Assembly: GCA_004524385.1 (NCBI GenBank)
Contig: SDNM01000084.1
Coordinates: 1-6,717 of the forward strand
From: Promethearchaeota archaeon
GTDB taxonomy: Archaea; Asgardarchaeota; Lokiarchaeia; Sigyniarchaeales; SOKP01
DNA: 6,717 nt
Direction of reading: 5' to 3'
Shown: piece by piece, positions 1-5,790 of the stretch
How positions within the stretch are numbered: the stretch's first letter is position 1
Layout of the letters: every line of letters starts with the position of its first letter
Made by a program: the position numbers and the translations under genes
The notes under the pieces: model-generated
Seen by the model: the letters and a program-made list of their open reading frames with translations, nothing else
What the model was told of the DNA's origin: nothing
Databases searched by the model: none

Positions 1-18
1 ATTAATTGGTCGAATTAA
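1..18 (+). promoter_or_regulatory. Leader element copy 1, inverted repeat next to start codon
   Basis: The 18 bases before the acetyltransferase start contain TTAATT (2-7), a GGTCG spacer (8-12) and AATTAA (13-18). This is a 6-bp inverted repeat with a 5-base loop that ends directly at the ATG. Almost the same sequence occurs at 591-608 before the next gene: over 22 bases including the start codon, 20 are identical. No Shine-Dalgarno sequence is visible here, so the element may take its place in translation initiation, or it may be a protein-binding operator. The window begins at base 1, so any upstream part is not visible. Function is inferred from position only. Confidence 0.4.
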
Positions 19-588
19 ATGGAGATTGAAGAATTTAAATTAAAAGACGGAAGAATCGTTAATATTAAGAGATTAACGATAGAAGATTATGATGCTGATA
101 ACGGCTATGAATATGTTCATGATTGGCTTAATAAAGTAAATAAATTTTTAGGGTATGAATTTGAGAAGAAAGATATAGAGCGAGATAAAGAGGAATGGTA
201 TAAATACTTATCCAATGAGAGTGAAATCGCAATAGGTGCTCTCTATAATAAGAAAATAATTGGAGTATCAAGCTTAAAGACAAATTTTAGGATTAAGAAA
301 CAACGTCATATTGGTTCATGGGGGATAGCTATTCACCCAGAGTTTCATAATCAAGGATTAGGTACTAAATTATTAACAATAATAGAAGGTTTAGCTAAAG
401 TAATGGGCTTAAAGAAGTTAATCGCCGATTATTATGATGGTAATAAATCTGCAGAAATATTATATCTTAAGAAAATGAACTATGAAGTTGAGGGTCGTCA
501 GAAACATGTTATATTATTAAAAGATGGCACCTATACTGATAGAGTATTAATTGGCAAAATTATTGATGATTCTTTGAAAGAAAAATAA
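19..588 (+). CDS. GNAT-family N-acetyltransferase
   Basis: This 189-residue protein is a probable acetyl-CoA-dependent N-acetyltransferase of the GNAT superfamily, cytoplasmic, with no signal peptide or membrane segment. The core lies at about residues 65-165. A beta-strand (about 98-106, IGSWGIAIHP) runs into the acetyl-CoA pyrophosphate-binding loop HNQGLGTKLL (110-119), which fits the R/Q-x-x-G-x-G/A pattern with His at the first position, as in several family members. Motif B follows with NKSAEILYLKKMNYEVEG, the usual helix and strand near the acceptor site. The C-terminal stretch (KHVILLKDGTYTDRVLIGKI) resembles amino-acid or RimJ/RimL-like GNATs that close with a 'dG.y.D.vlmgk' strand pair. 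The acceptor (a small amine, amino acid or protein N-terminus) cannot be told from sequence. It is followed 20 bases later by a transporter gene, so the two are likely co-transcribed. Start: first ATG, directly after the leader repeat. Confidence 0.9.
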   Translation: MEIEEFKLKDGRIVNIKRLTIEDYDADNGYEYVHDWLNKVNKFLGYEFEKKDIERDKEEWYKYLSNESEIAIGALYNKKIIGVSSLKTNFRIKKQRHIGSWGIAIHPEFHNQGLGTKLLTIIEGLAKVMGLKKLIADYYDGNKSAEILYLKKMNYEVEGRQKHVILLKDGTYTDRVLIGKIIDDSLKEK

Positions 589-590
589 CA

Positions 591-608
591 ATTAATTAGT
601 CGAATTAG
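591..608 (+). promoter_or_regulatory. Leader element copy 2 between acetyltransferase and transporter genes
   Basis: This is the second copy of the leader at 1-18. It has TAATT (593-597), AGTCG (598-602) and AATTA (603-607), then G and the ATG of the transporter gene. It differs from copy 1 at two positions only, one in the spacer and one just before the ATG. The first gene stops at 588, so the element fills nearly the whole 20-base gap. Having it before both genes suggests shared control, at translation (a small hairpin beside the start codon) or by a DNA-binding protein. Confidence 0.4.
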
Positions 609-1535
609 ATGGCAGAATTAATAGGATATATTTTAGCTGTCGATGCGATAATTACATGGGCATTGGCATCTTTAGTATACAAGAAAGGCTTGGATAAAAC
701 AGATCCAAAAGGAACTTTATTATTTAGATTAAGTTGTGTGTCTCTTTTTACTTTAATTCTCTCAATGATTATCGGGAATTTTCTTATTTTTCTAACTTTA
801 GAACATAATGAATTAATTTTTTATTTATTTATGTGTTTGGCGTCTGGTTTAACTGTAACCATTGGTGATATGTGTTATTTTGCTTCTTTAAAAAAAATTG
901 ATGCATCTAGAGCATATCCATTAACCCAACTCTCACTAATCTTTGTGTATCCGTTTTCAATTATATTTTTTGGTGAAAAATTAACCTTATCAATAATTAT
1001 AGGAGGAACGCTAATTCTTTCAAGTGTTTTTTTACTAAGTAAGAAAGATAAAGAAGATATTGAGGAGGAAGGTGCCGATAAAGATACTGAGAACGTATTA
1101 GTTGGTATATTACTTGCTATTGGGACTGCCTTTTTTTGGGCACTAGCAATAGTTTCATTTCATCAAGCGAGAATTATTAGTGGTGATGTGTTTGTCACTA
1201 ATTTCATTCGTATAATTTTCGCTACAAGTAGCATTTTGATATTAGGGATCTTCAAGAGGGAATATTATTCTGGCTTTAAATGGGAAAATAGAGAAGAACT
1301 AAAATATAACGCATTTATGGGAATCGCGGGGTCTTTATCTTTAGGTTTGGCAGATTCGCTATTTTATCAAGCCGCAGAAATTAACGGGTTAATTTTGACC
1401 TCGACTATTACAGCAAATACACCTATGGTTCAGCAAATTTTTTCAATTGCATTCTTAAAAGAAAAATTCCGTAAAAGATTTGTAATTGCTTGTATGCTAA
1501 TAATCATAGGGAATTATATCATATTGTTTTTATAA
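609..1535 (+). CDS. EamA/DMT-superfamily membrane transporter
   Basis: This 308-residue integral membrane protein has about ten hydrophobic segments arranged as two EamA repeats of the drug/metabolite transporter superfamily. Repeat 1 covers about residues 3-145 and repeat 2 about 165-308. A charged linker, probably cytoplasmic, joins them (KKDKEDIEEEGADKDTEN). The repeat signature is clear in both halves. The first has an Ala-Tyr-Pro-Leu-Thr stretch leading into FVYPFSIIFFGEKLTLSIIIGG; the second has TANTPMVQQIFSIAFLKEKF, with the usual Glu-Lys before the last helix. The length of about 300 residues is normal for the family. Family members export or import amino acids, metabolites or drugs; the substrate cannot be assigned here. 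Its neighbour, a GNAT acetyltransferase 20 bases upstream with the same leader, makes a joint role in handling or exporting a small amine or amino-acid-like compound possible, but this is inference. Confidence 0.9.
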   Translation: MAELIGYILAVDAIITWALASLVYKKGLDKTDPKGTLLFRLSCVSLFTLILSMIIGNFLIFLTLEHNELIFYLFMCLASGLTVTIGDMCYFASLKKIDASRAYPLTQLSLIFVYPFSIIFFGEKLTLSIIIGGTLILSSVFLLSKKDKEDIEEEGADKDTENVLVGILLAIGTAFFWALAIVSFHQARIISGDVFVTNFIRIIFATSSILILGIFKREYYSGFKWENREELKYNAFMGIAGSLSLGLADSLFYQAAEINGLILTSTITANTPMVQQIFSIAFLKEKFRKRFVIACMLIIIGNYIILFL

Positions 1536-1547
1536 GGACTGGTTTTT

Positions 1548-1572
1548 AGTAATTAACCTTTAGTTAATTATT
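1548..1572. terminator. Hairpin between convergent genes
   Basis: A stem of about 10 pairs is formed by AGTAATTAAC (1548-1557) and GTTAATTATT (1563-1572), with one G-T pair and the 5-base loop CTTTA. A T5 run at 1543-1547 precedes it on the + strand. It lies between the convergent transporter and Lys-rich genes and overlaps the stop codon of the latter. A bidirectional transcription end or mRNA 3'-end structure is likely. Archaeal termination mostly depends on T-runs, so the hairpin's part is uncertain. Confidence 0.4.
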
Positions 1573-2374
1573 TAGTTCTAATGAAGATGTTTAAAAATCT
1601 CAATCCAACTGATTTTAAGCAAGATTTAACAAATTCGCTTTTTGTAATCTCTTTATCTTTATATTTTTGCCAATAATGTTTGATTTTTTGCCAATCAGAA
1701 CCTAAATAGGCCTTCATGTATTCTTCAATATTGGTAATATCGTCTATGGCAATTTCGATCATTTTGGCAATTTGAGAAACGTCAATGAGAATGCATAATG
1801 TATCGTCTTTTATGGCCTCGGTTGTCGTTTCAATTCTATCTAATTTTTCTTCTAATTCGATATATTTTTGGTAGATTTGTTTGGTAAGCTGAAAATGTGG
1901 ATCTTTACTTTTTTTTTTAAATTTCTTTTTTTTAATATTAGAAGATTCCATTAAATCATCATTAAATTCATCACTTCTTTGAATGTTTTGAAATAAATCT
2001 GCTAGTTTTTCTCGTATCTCAAGATCACAGTCTATTAAATTTACACTTTCTTTAATTTCTTCTGACGGCTGAGTTGTATTTATAGTTATCTGAGGTGATT
2101 CGGTTGATGAACCATTTTCAAACCTTTTTTTACTTAATGTAAGTAAAATATTTTTATGATGTTTTTTATTTTGTCTTTGTATCTGCTTGTTTTTTATTTT
2201 GTCTCTGTATCTGCTTATGGATGTGTTTATATTGAAGAAGAAAATTCTTATTGAATTTTTAATATCTTGTAAATGTTCTTGAATTTCTTTTTTTTTTTCG
2301 GGACTAATCCCGATGGTTATTCTTTTTTTCCTCTTCTTTTTTAATGGATTTGTCCTTTTCAGCTTTTTCATCAT
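1568..2374 (-). CDS. Lys-rich protein of unknown function
   Basis: I do not recognise this 268-residue protein. Residues 1-20 are extremely basic (LKKKRKKR), followed by a helical basic stretch to about residue 80. Residues 85-115 are low-complexity Ser/Thr/Glu and look disordered. Residues 115-150 are acidic and helical. A second Lys cluster (KKKKFKKKSK) lies near 148-157. The C-terminal region, about 160-268, looks like a folded helical domain: a coiled-coil-like segment (YIELEEKLDRIETTTEAIKD), a hydrophobic helix (LCILIDVSQIAKMIEIAIDD), then EEYMKAYLGSDWQKIKHYWQKYK and a final helix ending GLRFLNIFIRTK. There is no signal peptide or membrane helix. The basic patches could bind nucleic acid or acidic lipid head groups; neither is shown. 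Two adjacent ATG codons open the gene. A 28-base tandem duplication inside it (2161-2216) is not a multiple of three. It is divergent from the metallo-hydrolase gene. Confidence 0.7.
   Translation of the reverse strand: MMKKLKRTNPLKKKRKKRITIGISPEKKKEIQEHLQDIKNSIRIFFFNINTSISRYRDKIKNKQIQRQNKKHHKNILLTLSKKRFENGSSTESPQITINTTQPSEEIKESVNLIDCDLEIREKLADLFQNIQRSDEFNDDLMESSNIKKKKFKKKSKDPHFQLTKQIYQKYIELEEKLDRIETTTEAIKDDTLCILIDVSQIAKMIEIAIDDITNIEEYMKAYLGSDWQKIKHYWQKYKDKEITKSEFVKSCLKSVGLRFLNIFIRTK
2161..2216. repeat. 28-base tandem duplication inside a coding region
   Basis: Two head-to-tail copies, 2161-2188 and 2189-2216, are identical except for one T/C difference (2177 against 2205). Because 28 is not divisible by three, the - strand gene reads the two copies in different frames. 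The first copy read gives residues like SRYRDKIKNK; the next gives QIQRQNKK. The duplicated stretch corresponds to about residues 53-72 of the Lys-rich protein. The near-perfect identity suggests a recent event or slippage. Confidence 0.9.
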
Positions 2375-2505
2375 TACGTTTTGTTCATTTAATAATTGTA
2401 TTTAAATAATGTTATAAAAAGTTTCGGTAAAGATTTTTACTTGTGGTATTTTTAATTATAGTAGGAAATTAAGTAATATTATTTTGATAGGAAGTTTCTT
2501 TTCTA
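2375..2505. promoter_or_regulatory. Divergent promoter region
   Basis: These 131 bases separate the starts of the - strand Lys-rich gene and the + strand metallo-hydrolase gene and should hold both promoters. TATA-like sequences include TTATAAAAAG (2411-2420) for the + strand and the symmetric TTTAAATA near 2401-2408, usable for the - strand. A further AT-rich TTTTAATTATA lies near 2450-2460, about 45-55 bases before the + strand ATG. I cannot decide between them. AGGAAG at about 2490-2495 is too far from the ATG at 2506 for a normal ribosome binding site. Confidence 0.35.
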
Positions 2506-3534
2506 ATGATAAAAACAGAAATTATGGTATTATCTAATAACATAGTAATACCATTTCAACAACTTCAAAAAACTTATGGATTAAACTTTATTGAATTTAA
2601 TAAATTATTTGCTACTCAATCCCTTGCTGAGCATGGATTAGGATTTTTAATTAATATATATGATGTAAAAGATCCAGATGATCAATGGGCGGCAAAATTG
2701 AAAAAAAAAATTATTTTTGATACTGGAGGGCTTAATAAAACATATATTCATAATCTAGATATTAGAAATTATAATCTCTACGATGTTGATAATATAATTC
2801 TATCACACTGGCATTACGACCATACTGGTGGATTAAATGAGATTTTAAATCGAATTGATAAAGATATAACGATTATTTGCCATCCTGATGCAAAATACGA
2901 AAGATTTTTTAGACGCTCAAAAGAAATTAAAAATAGCGATTTAAAAGATAAAACTCGGGAAGATATAGTACCGTTATTATCAACCTCCAAAATAGTAAAT
3001 CAAGAGCCAGTGAATTCAAAAAGGATTAAAGATTTGGGCGGTAATATGGTTTTTTCAAAAAATCCTTACGAGCTATATAAGGATGCTGATCTTAAAATAA
3101 CAGTAACTGGTGAAATAGCAAGAAAATACAAGGAAGAAGACTTTAACAATTTTTTCTCGCTTCAAGAAGGAACACTTAAAGTAGATAAAATTTTAGATGA
3201 TAAATGTTTAATTTTCGAATACAATGAAAATATTGTCTTACTTACAGGATGTTGTCATTCTGGAATTATGAATACAGTAGATTATGTAAAAAATATGACT
3301 GATACTGATAAACCAATAACTCATATAATTGGCGGAATGCACATGGCCAGTGCTTCAAAAGAAAGATTTAGCTCTACAATTAAATTTTTTAAAACATTAA
3401 AATCAGAAAAATTGAATCTTTTTCCAATTCATTGTTCAGGGGAAAGATTTATTCAAGAGATAAATACGGCAAGAATTCGAAATACAAAAGCTTTTAATTG
3501 CTCTGTCGGGACGGTTTTTGATTTTAGAACGTAA
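2506..3534 (+). CDS. Metallo-beta-lactamase-fold hydrolase, COG1237 (RFA-P synthase-like)
   Basis: This 342-residue soluble protein of the metallo-beta-lactamase superfamily probably binds two metal ions. The metal motif is H101-W-H103-Y-D105-H106, preceded by FDTGG (71-75). The other expected ligands are H251 in GCCHSG (248-253), H279 in IGGMH, and H309 in FPIHCSG. The N-terminal ending AEHGLGFLI and this order of motifs fit the COG1237 group. That group includes archaeal enzymes annotated as 7,8-dihydropterin-6-yl-methyl-4-(beta-D-ribofuranosyl)aminobenzene 5'-phosphate synthase, of the methanopterin pathway. Many COG1237 members are of unknown role, and nothing nearby belongs to pterin or methanopterin synthesis, so the substrate remains open. 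Trp at the second position of the H-x-H-x-D-H motif is somewhat unusual. It is not an antibiotic beta-lactamase. Its end is 30 bases from the convergent alkyltransferase gene. Start: first ATG; M7 is a less likely alternative. Confidence 0.85.
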   Translation: MIKTEIMVLSNNIVIPFQQLQKTYGLNFIEFNKLFATQSLAEHGLGFLINIYDVKDPDDQWAAKLKKKIIFDTGGLNKTYIHNLDIRNYNLYDVDNIILSHWHYDHTGGLNEILNRIDKDITIICHPDAKYERFFRRSKEIKNSDLKDKTREDIVPLLSTSKIVNQEPVNSKRIKDLGGNMVFSKNPYELYKDADLKITVTGEIARKYKEEDFNNFFSLQEGTLKVDKILDDKCLIFEYNENIVLLTGCCHSGIMNTVDYVKNMTDTDKPITHIIGGMHMASASKERFSSTIKFFKTLKSEKLNLFPIHCSGERFIQEINTARIRNTKAFNCSVGTVFDFRT

Positions 3535-3545
3535 GGTTCTTAAAA
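3522..3545. terminator. Hairpin over the end of the metallo-hydrolase gene
   Basis: TTTTAGAAC (3522-3530) can pair with GTTCT-T-AAAA (3536-3545) around the loop GTAAG, with one bulged T. The structure includes the stop codon of the metallo-hydrolase gene and lies in the 30-base convergent gap before the alkyltransferase gene. The hairpin's own AAAA/TTTT arms give short T-runs on both strands. A role in termination is plausible but not proven. Confidence 0.35.
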
Positions 3546-3564
3546 ATCGGATTTATGTATAATT

Positions 3565-4008
3565 TTAATTTTGTGATTCCATTTTTAGTAAATATTTTTT
3601 AAGATTTTGTTGCCATTCATTATTTACTTTTCCCATAAATCCCCCAACTTTTCCATTTTTTTTTATAACGCGATGACAAGGAATAATTAGAGGGAATGGA
3701 TTTCTTTTTAAAACATTTCCAATAGCTCTATGTGCTTTTGAGCCTATTACCGTTCCTATTTCTGAATATGATGTAATTTCACCATATTTCATACTGATCA
3801 AATGGTTAATAACTTTTAGGGCAAATTCCGTTGAGAATTCATCTTTTATGTTTAAATCTACTTTTAAATCATTAATGTTATTATACAAATTGATTTTCTT
3901 GCCCGATAAATAATTTTTAATTAAAATAATTAAATTAGAGATTAAATTTTCTTCAGTTGGATATTTATATTTCGTTAATTTAATATTATTGGCTTTAAGG
4001 TACTCCAA
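3565..4008 (-). CDS. ogt: Methylated-DNA--protein-cysteine S-methyltransferase (Ogt/MGMT type)
   Basis: This suicidal DNA repair protein transfers the alkyl group from O6-alkylguanine (and O4-alkylthymine) in DNA to its own cysteine. The C-terminal active domain is complete. It has the helix-turn-helix with KYGEITSYSEIG (74-85) and the arginine finger in HRAIG (R94). NP follows (N103-P104), then the signature IPCHRV with acceptor C111, H112 and R113, then the GGF loop and a final LLKME carrying the expected Glu (E144). The first conventional start is TTG at 4008, giving 147 residues, short for the family (about 165-210). The N-terminal domain is correspondingly cut. The same frame stays open upstream to 4140 and encodes sequence resembling the missing N-terminal strands (next entry), so the true start is probably farther upstream. 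It is a single gene on the - strand, convergent with the metallo-hydrolase. Function is secure, the 5' end is not. Confidence 0.9.
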   Translation of the reverse strand: MEYLKANNIKLTKYKYPTEENLISNLIILIKNYLSGKKINLYNNINDLKVDLNIKDEFSTEFALKVINHLISMKYGEITSYSEIGTVIGSKAHRAIGNVLKRNPFPLIIPCHRVIKKNGKVGGFMGKVNNEWQQNLKKYLLKMESQN

Positions 4009-4144
4009 TAGCTCATTTTCTTCATTAAATAATTTAATATAATTTATAGTTATTCTTCCTCTTTCTCTTTTGTAATTATAAGATATCAGAATGAAGAGAT
4101 TTATTTTTCCAGATTTAAAATAGATTGTTGAAAAGAAAAATCAC
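4009..4144 (-). other. Probable missing N-terminal coding part of ogt
   Basis: Upstream of the TTG at 4008 the frame continues for 44 codons to a TGA at 4141-4143. It reads FFFSTIYFKSGKINLFIL and then a second strand-like part (RGRITINYIKLFNEENEL), running straight into the annotated LEYLKAN. The pattern 'STIYFKSGKI.LFI' resembles the first strands of the Ogt/MGMT N-terminal domain. No ATG, GTG or TTG lies in frame there. A GTG at 4144-4142 sits one base out of frame. Removing one base from the A-run 4136-4140 (T5 on the gene strand) would join it as VIFFSTIYFKSGK. So either the gene uses an unusual start (ATA, ATT or CTG), or there is a one-base insertion or sequencing error. Confidence 0.5.
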
Positions 4145-4205
4145 CTATCCTAATTATATTATCATTTCAAAATAAAAGAAATAAAAATTCATTCATAATG
4201 ATAAC

Positions 4206-4215
4206 TATATAAAAG
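4206..4215 (+). promoter_or_regulatory. TATA box for the coiled-coil gene
   Basis: TATATAAAAG is a close match to the archaeal TATA box. Transcription would start about 25 bases downstream, near 4235-4240, leaving a leader of about 90 bases. A 6-bp inverted repeat, ATTACT (4216-4221) and AGTAAT (4230-4235) with an 8-base spacer, lies between the box and the expected start. A repressor could bind there. The box was assigned by pattern and position only. Confidence 0.5.
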
Positions 4216-4267
4216 ATTACTCTATTATTAGTAATATATATTTGATGGAAAAAAAATAAATAAATCC

Positions 4268-4322
4268 ATCTACTATCATGAAATATTAAAATTAATTTTA
4301 AAATTATAGTAGTAAAGTAGAT
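4268..4322 (+). promoter_or_regulatory. Leader with alternative hairpins before the coiled-coil gene
   Basis: CTACTAT (4270-4276) can pair with ATAGTAG (4306-4312), enclosing a 16-base perfect palindrome, TTAAAATTAATTTTAA (4286-4301). Alternatively ATCTACT (4268-4274) can pair with AGTAGAT (4316-4322), which ends four bases before the ATG. The two pairings share bases and exclude each other, so the leader could switch. A+T-rich palindromes arise easily by chance, so this is only a candidate. No ribosome binding site is visible before the ATG. Confidence 0.3.
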
Positions 4323-4326
4323 AACG

Positions 4327-5328
4327 ATGGCTAAAAAAGATTTAAAGAAAAGTCTTGATGCACTCGATGTATCGCAAGATGCTCAAGCACGAATAGAAGA
4401 AAAAATCAACCGATTAACTGAATTAGTCCAAAGACAAAAAAAAATCATAAGTCAACAGACAGCTCTCTTAGACACCCAAAAATTAAAATTATCCGAAATA
4501 GATGATCTTCCAGATGATATAATTGAATTAAAAAGAATTATAGGCGAACAGAGAGCCATGATTAAAGATAAGGATTTAGAATTAGACCAGGTAAAGGGTT
4601 CTATGGTTCAAGCTCAAAAAGAGTTACAAACGTATTTACTACAAAAAAATCCACAGCAATTAAAATTAGAGGGAGCTATTGAAACAATAGGAACATTGAA
4701 AACAGAATTGGCAAAGAAAGATGCAGAGATTAATGGAAAAAATGAATTATTAAAAACGTTAACAAATAGAATAAAAGAAGCAGAATCTCAGGCTGATGAG
4801 TTAAAACAACAAATAGAAGATATAAAAGGAGGAATTTCTAAACAGGAATATGATGCGCTAAAAATCAATCATTCTGAAGAAAGGCAAAAACTAAAACAAG
4901 ATATCACAAAATTGGAATCTCAATTAATAGATCAAAGAATAGGATTTGAAGATAAAATCGCTGAAGCTAAAGATATAGCAGAAAGTTATAACGAATTGAA
5001 GAACACATTAAATGAATTAAACGAAAAGAACAAAGAGTTTAAAGAAGCAATTAAAAGTCAAGAAGCAAATATGGCTGATTTAAAACAGTTCCATGAAGAG
5101 AATTATTCAAAAATATATTACCTTGAAAAATTACGACCCATCATGGAAGAGGACCCGATTTTTAAGTCTTTTTTTATAATCCAGGATGTTGGAGCCATTC
5201 CTTTAGATGACCTAAGAGCCGCTGTGGGAGCCCCAATTGTAACAATTAAGAAAGATATTGGTCGTTTAGTAAAAATCGGAGCTATCGAAATGAGTGACGA
5301 TGGAAATATAAAAAAAATTGAATTTTAA
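4327..5328 (+). CDS. Long coiled-coil protein with C-terminal winged helix
   Basis: I cannot name this 333-residue protein. Residues from about 10 to 265 are almost continuously predicted coiled coil by heptad pattern and composition (rich in Glu, Lys, Gln and Leu, poor in Pro and aromatics). Likely breaks lie near DLPDD (about 58), KNPQQ (about 115) and KGGISKQEYD (about 167-177). The C-terminus, about 275-333, looks like a compact winged helix. It has a helix (DPIFKSFFIIQDV), a short helix (LDDLRAAVG), a recognition-type helix (IVTIKKDIGRLVKIGAIE) and a final hairpin (MSDDGNIKKIEF). This is the pattern of 'L..a.g.....v...I..L...G.I' domains that bind DNA or mediate protein contacts. There is no signal peptide or membrane segment. 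A long coil ending in a winged helix could be an SMC/kleisin-like or scaffolding factor, a transcription regulator, or an ESCRT-like coil; nothing decides. It is preceded by a clear TATA box and stands alone. Start: ATG at 4327, first in frame. Confidence 0.8.
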   Translation: MAKKDLKKSLDALDVSQDAQARIEEKINRLTELVQRQKKIISQQTALLDTQKLKLSEIDDLPDDIIELKRIIGEQRAMIKDKDLELDQVKGSMVQAQKELQTYLLQKNPQQLKLEGAIETIGTLKTELAKKDAEINGKNELLKTLTNRIKEAESQADELKQQIEDIKGGISKQEYDALKINHSEERQKLKQDITKLESQLIDQRIGFEDKIAEAKDIAESYNELKNTLNELNEKNKEFKEAIKSQEANMADLKQFHEENYSKIYYLEKLRPIMEEDPIFKSFFIIQDVGAIPLDDLRAAVGAPIVTIKKDIGRLVKIGAIEMSDDGNIKKIEF

Positions 5329-5386
5329 TCTACTTTCTTTCTACTTATATTCAAGTAATATACTATTAATTAAGTAAAAATCTGCG

Positions 5387-5412
5387 AAAAATATAAAATA
5401 TTTTTTTAAAAA
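5387..5412. terminator. T-rich ends of convergent genes
   Basis: The 84 bases between the coiled-coil gene and the longin-like gene carry T-runs on both strands. T7 at 5401-5407 would end + strand transcription. A5 runs at 5387-5391 and 5408-5412 (T5 on the - strand) would end - strand transcription. This is the usual form of archaeal intrinsic termination. A pyrimidine-rich CTTTCTTTCT right after the + strand stop may add to it. Confidence 0.45.
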
Positions 5413-5790
5413 TTATACTTTTGCTAATTCCATGTATAATTGAGGTAAAACCTCAGCATAAGATCCATCTGTAATTTTATCTAGAAGTTCTGCCGCAATC
5501 TTCTTTAAAATATCCCTATACTTGTGGGGTTTTTCATCTCGCCTGAGGAGTAAAGCTATTACGTAATTCTCAACAGAGATATAATCCTCACCAATTCCAG
5601 AAAAAAACGAGACAACTTTATTATTTTTAAGGGAGATGGACGCAAAACCAGGTTTTAAAGATTGATATCTGTGGCTGCTATACACCTGCGTAAGCAGGTT
5701 ATTCGTAATTTTCAAGTTATTAGGATAAAATCCCTCGTTTATTGGTCCGATTTCATTATCCCATCTGATTATCAAAATTCCAACAGGCAA
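5413..5790 (-). CDS. Small longin/roadblock-like domain protein, Asgard type
   Basis: This is a 125-residue single-domain protein. It opens with GILIIRWDNEIGPINEGFYP, a beta-strand with a conserved-looking Trp-Asp followed by Ile-Gly-Pro. This is how many small longin-like or roadblock-like proteins of Asgard archaea begin, as far as I can recall the family. A helix follows (NNLLTQVYSSH), then strands (GFASISLKNNKVVSFFSGI, then NYVIALLLRRDEKPHKYRD), then a long C-terminal helix (ILKKIAAELLDKI). The order fits a profilin-like alpha/beta fold. Longin and roadblock domains typically bind or regulate small Ras/Arf-type GTPases at membranes. No GTPase gene is in this window, so a partner is unknown. 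Start: TTG at 5790; the frame has no ATG and meets a stop nine codons upstream, so TTG is the only conventional choice. Longin versus roadblock cannot be separated by eye. Confidence 0.65.
   Translation of the reverse strand: MPVGILIIRWDNEIGPINEGFYPNNLKITNNLLTQVYSSHRYQSLKPGFASISLKNNKVVSFFSGIGEDYISVENYVIALLLRRDEKPHKYRDILKKIAAELLDKITDGSYAEVLPQLYMELAKV

Noticed and set aside
1905..1935. Long T-runs as a frameshift site in the Lys-rich gene
   Set aside because: They encode the KKKKFKKK cluster in frame and the frame stays open on both sides; no evidence for slippage beyond the homopolymers themselves.
2506..3534. Antibiotic beta-lactamase
   Set aside because: The fold is shared, but the motif order and the COG1237-like N-terminus differ from true beta-lactamases.
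4245..4259. Tiny upstream frame ATG GAA AAA AAA TAA in the leader of the coiled-coil gene
   Set aside because: Four codons in an A-rich stretch without a ribosome binding site; expected by chance. A leader-peptide role cannot be supported.
4314..5336. Inverted 9-mer AAAGTAGAT (4314-4322) and ATCTACTTT (5328-5336) flanking the coiled-coil gene, as possible terminal repeats of a mobile element
   Set aside because: Too short, no target duplication seen, and the enclosed protein has no transposase motif; likely chance in low-complexity sequence.
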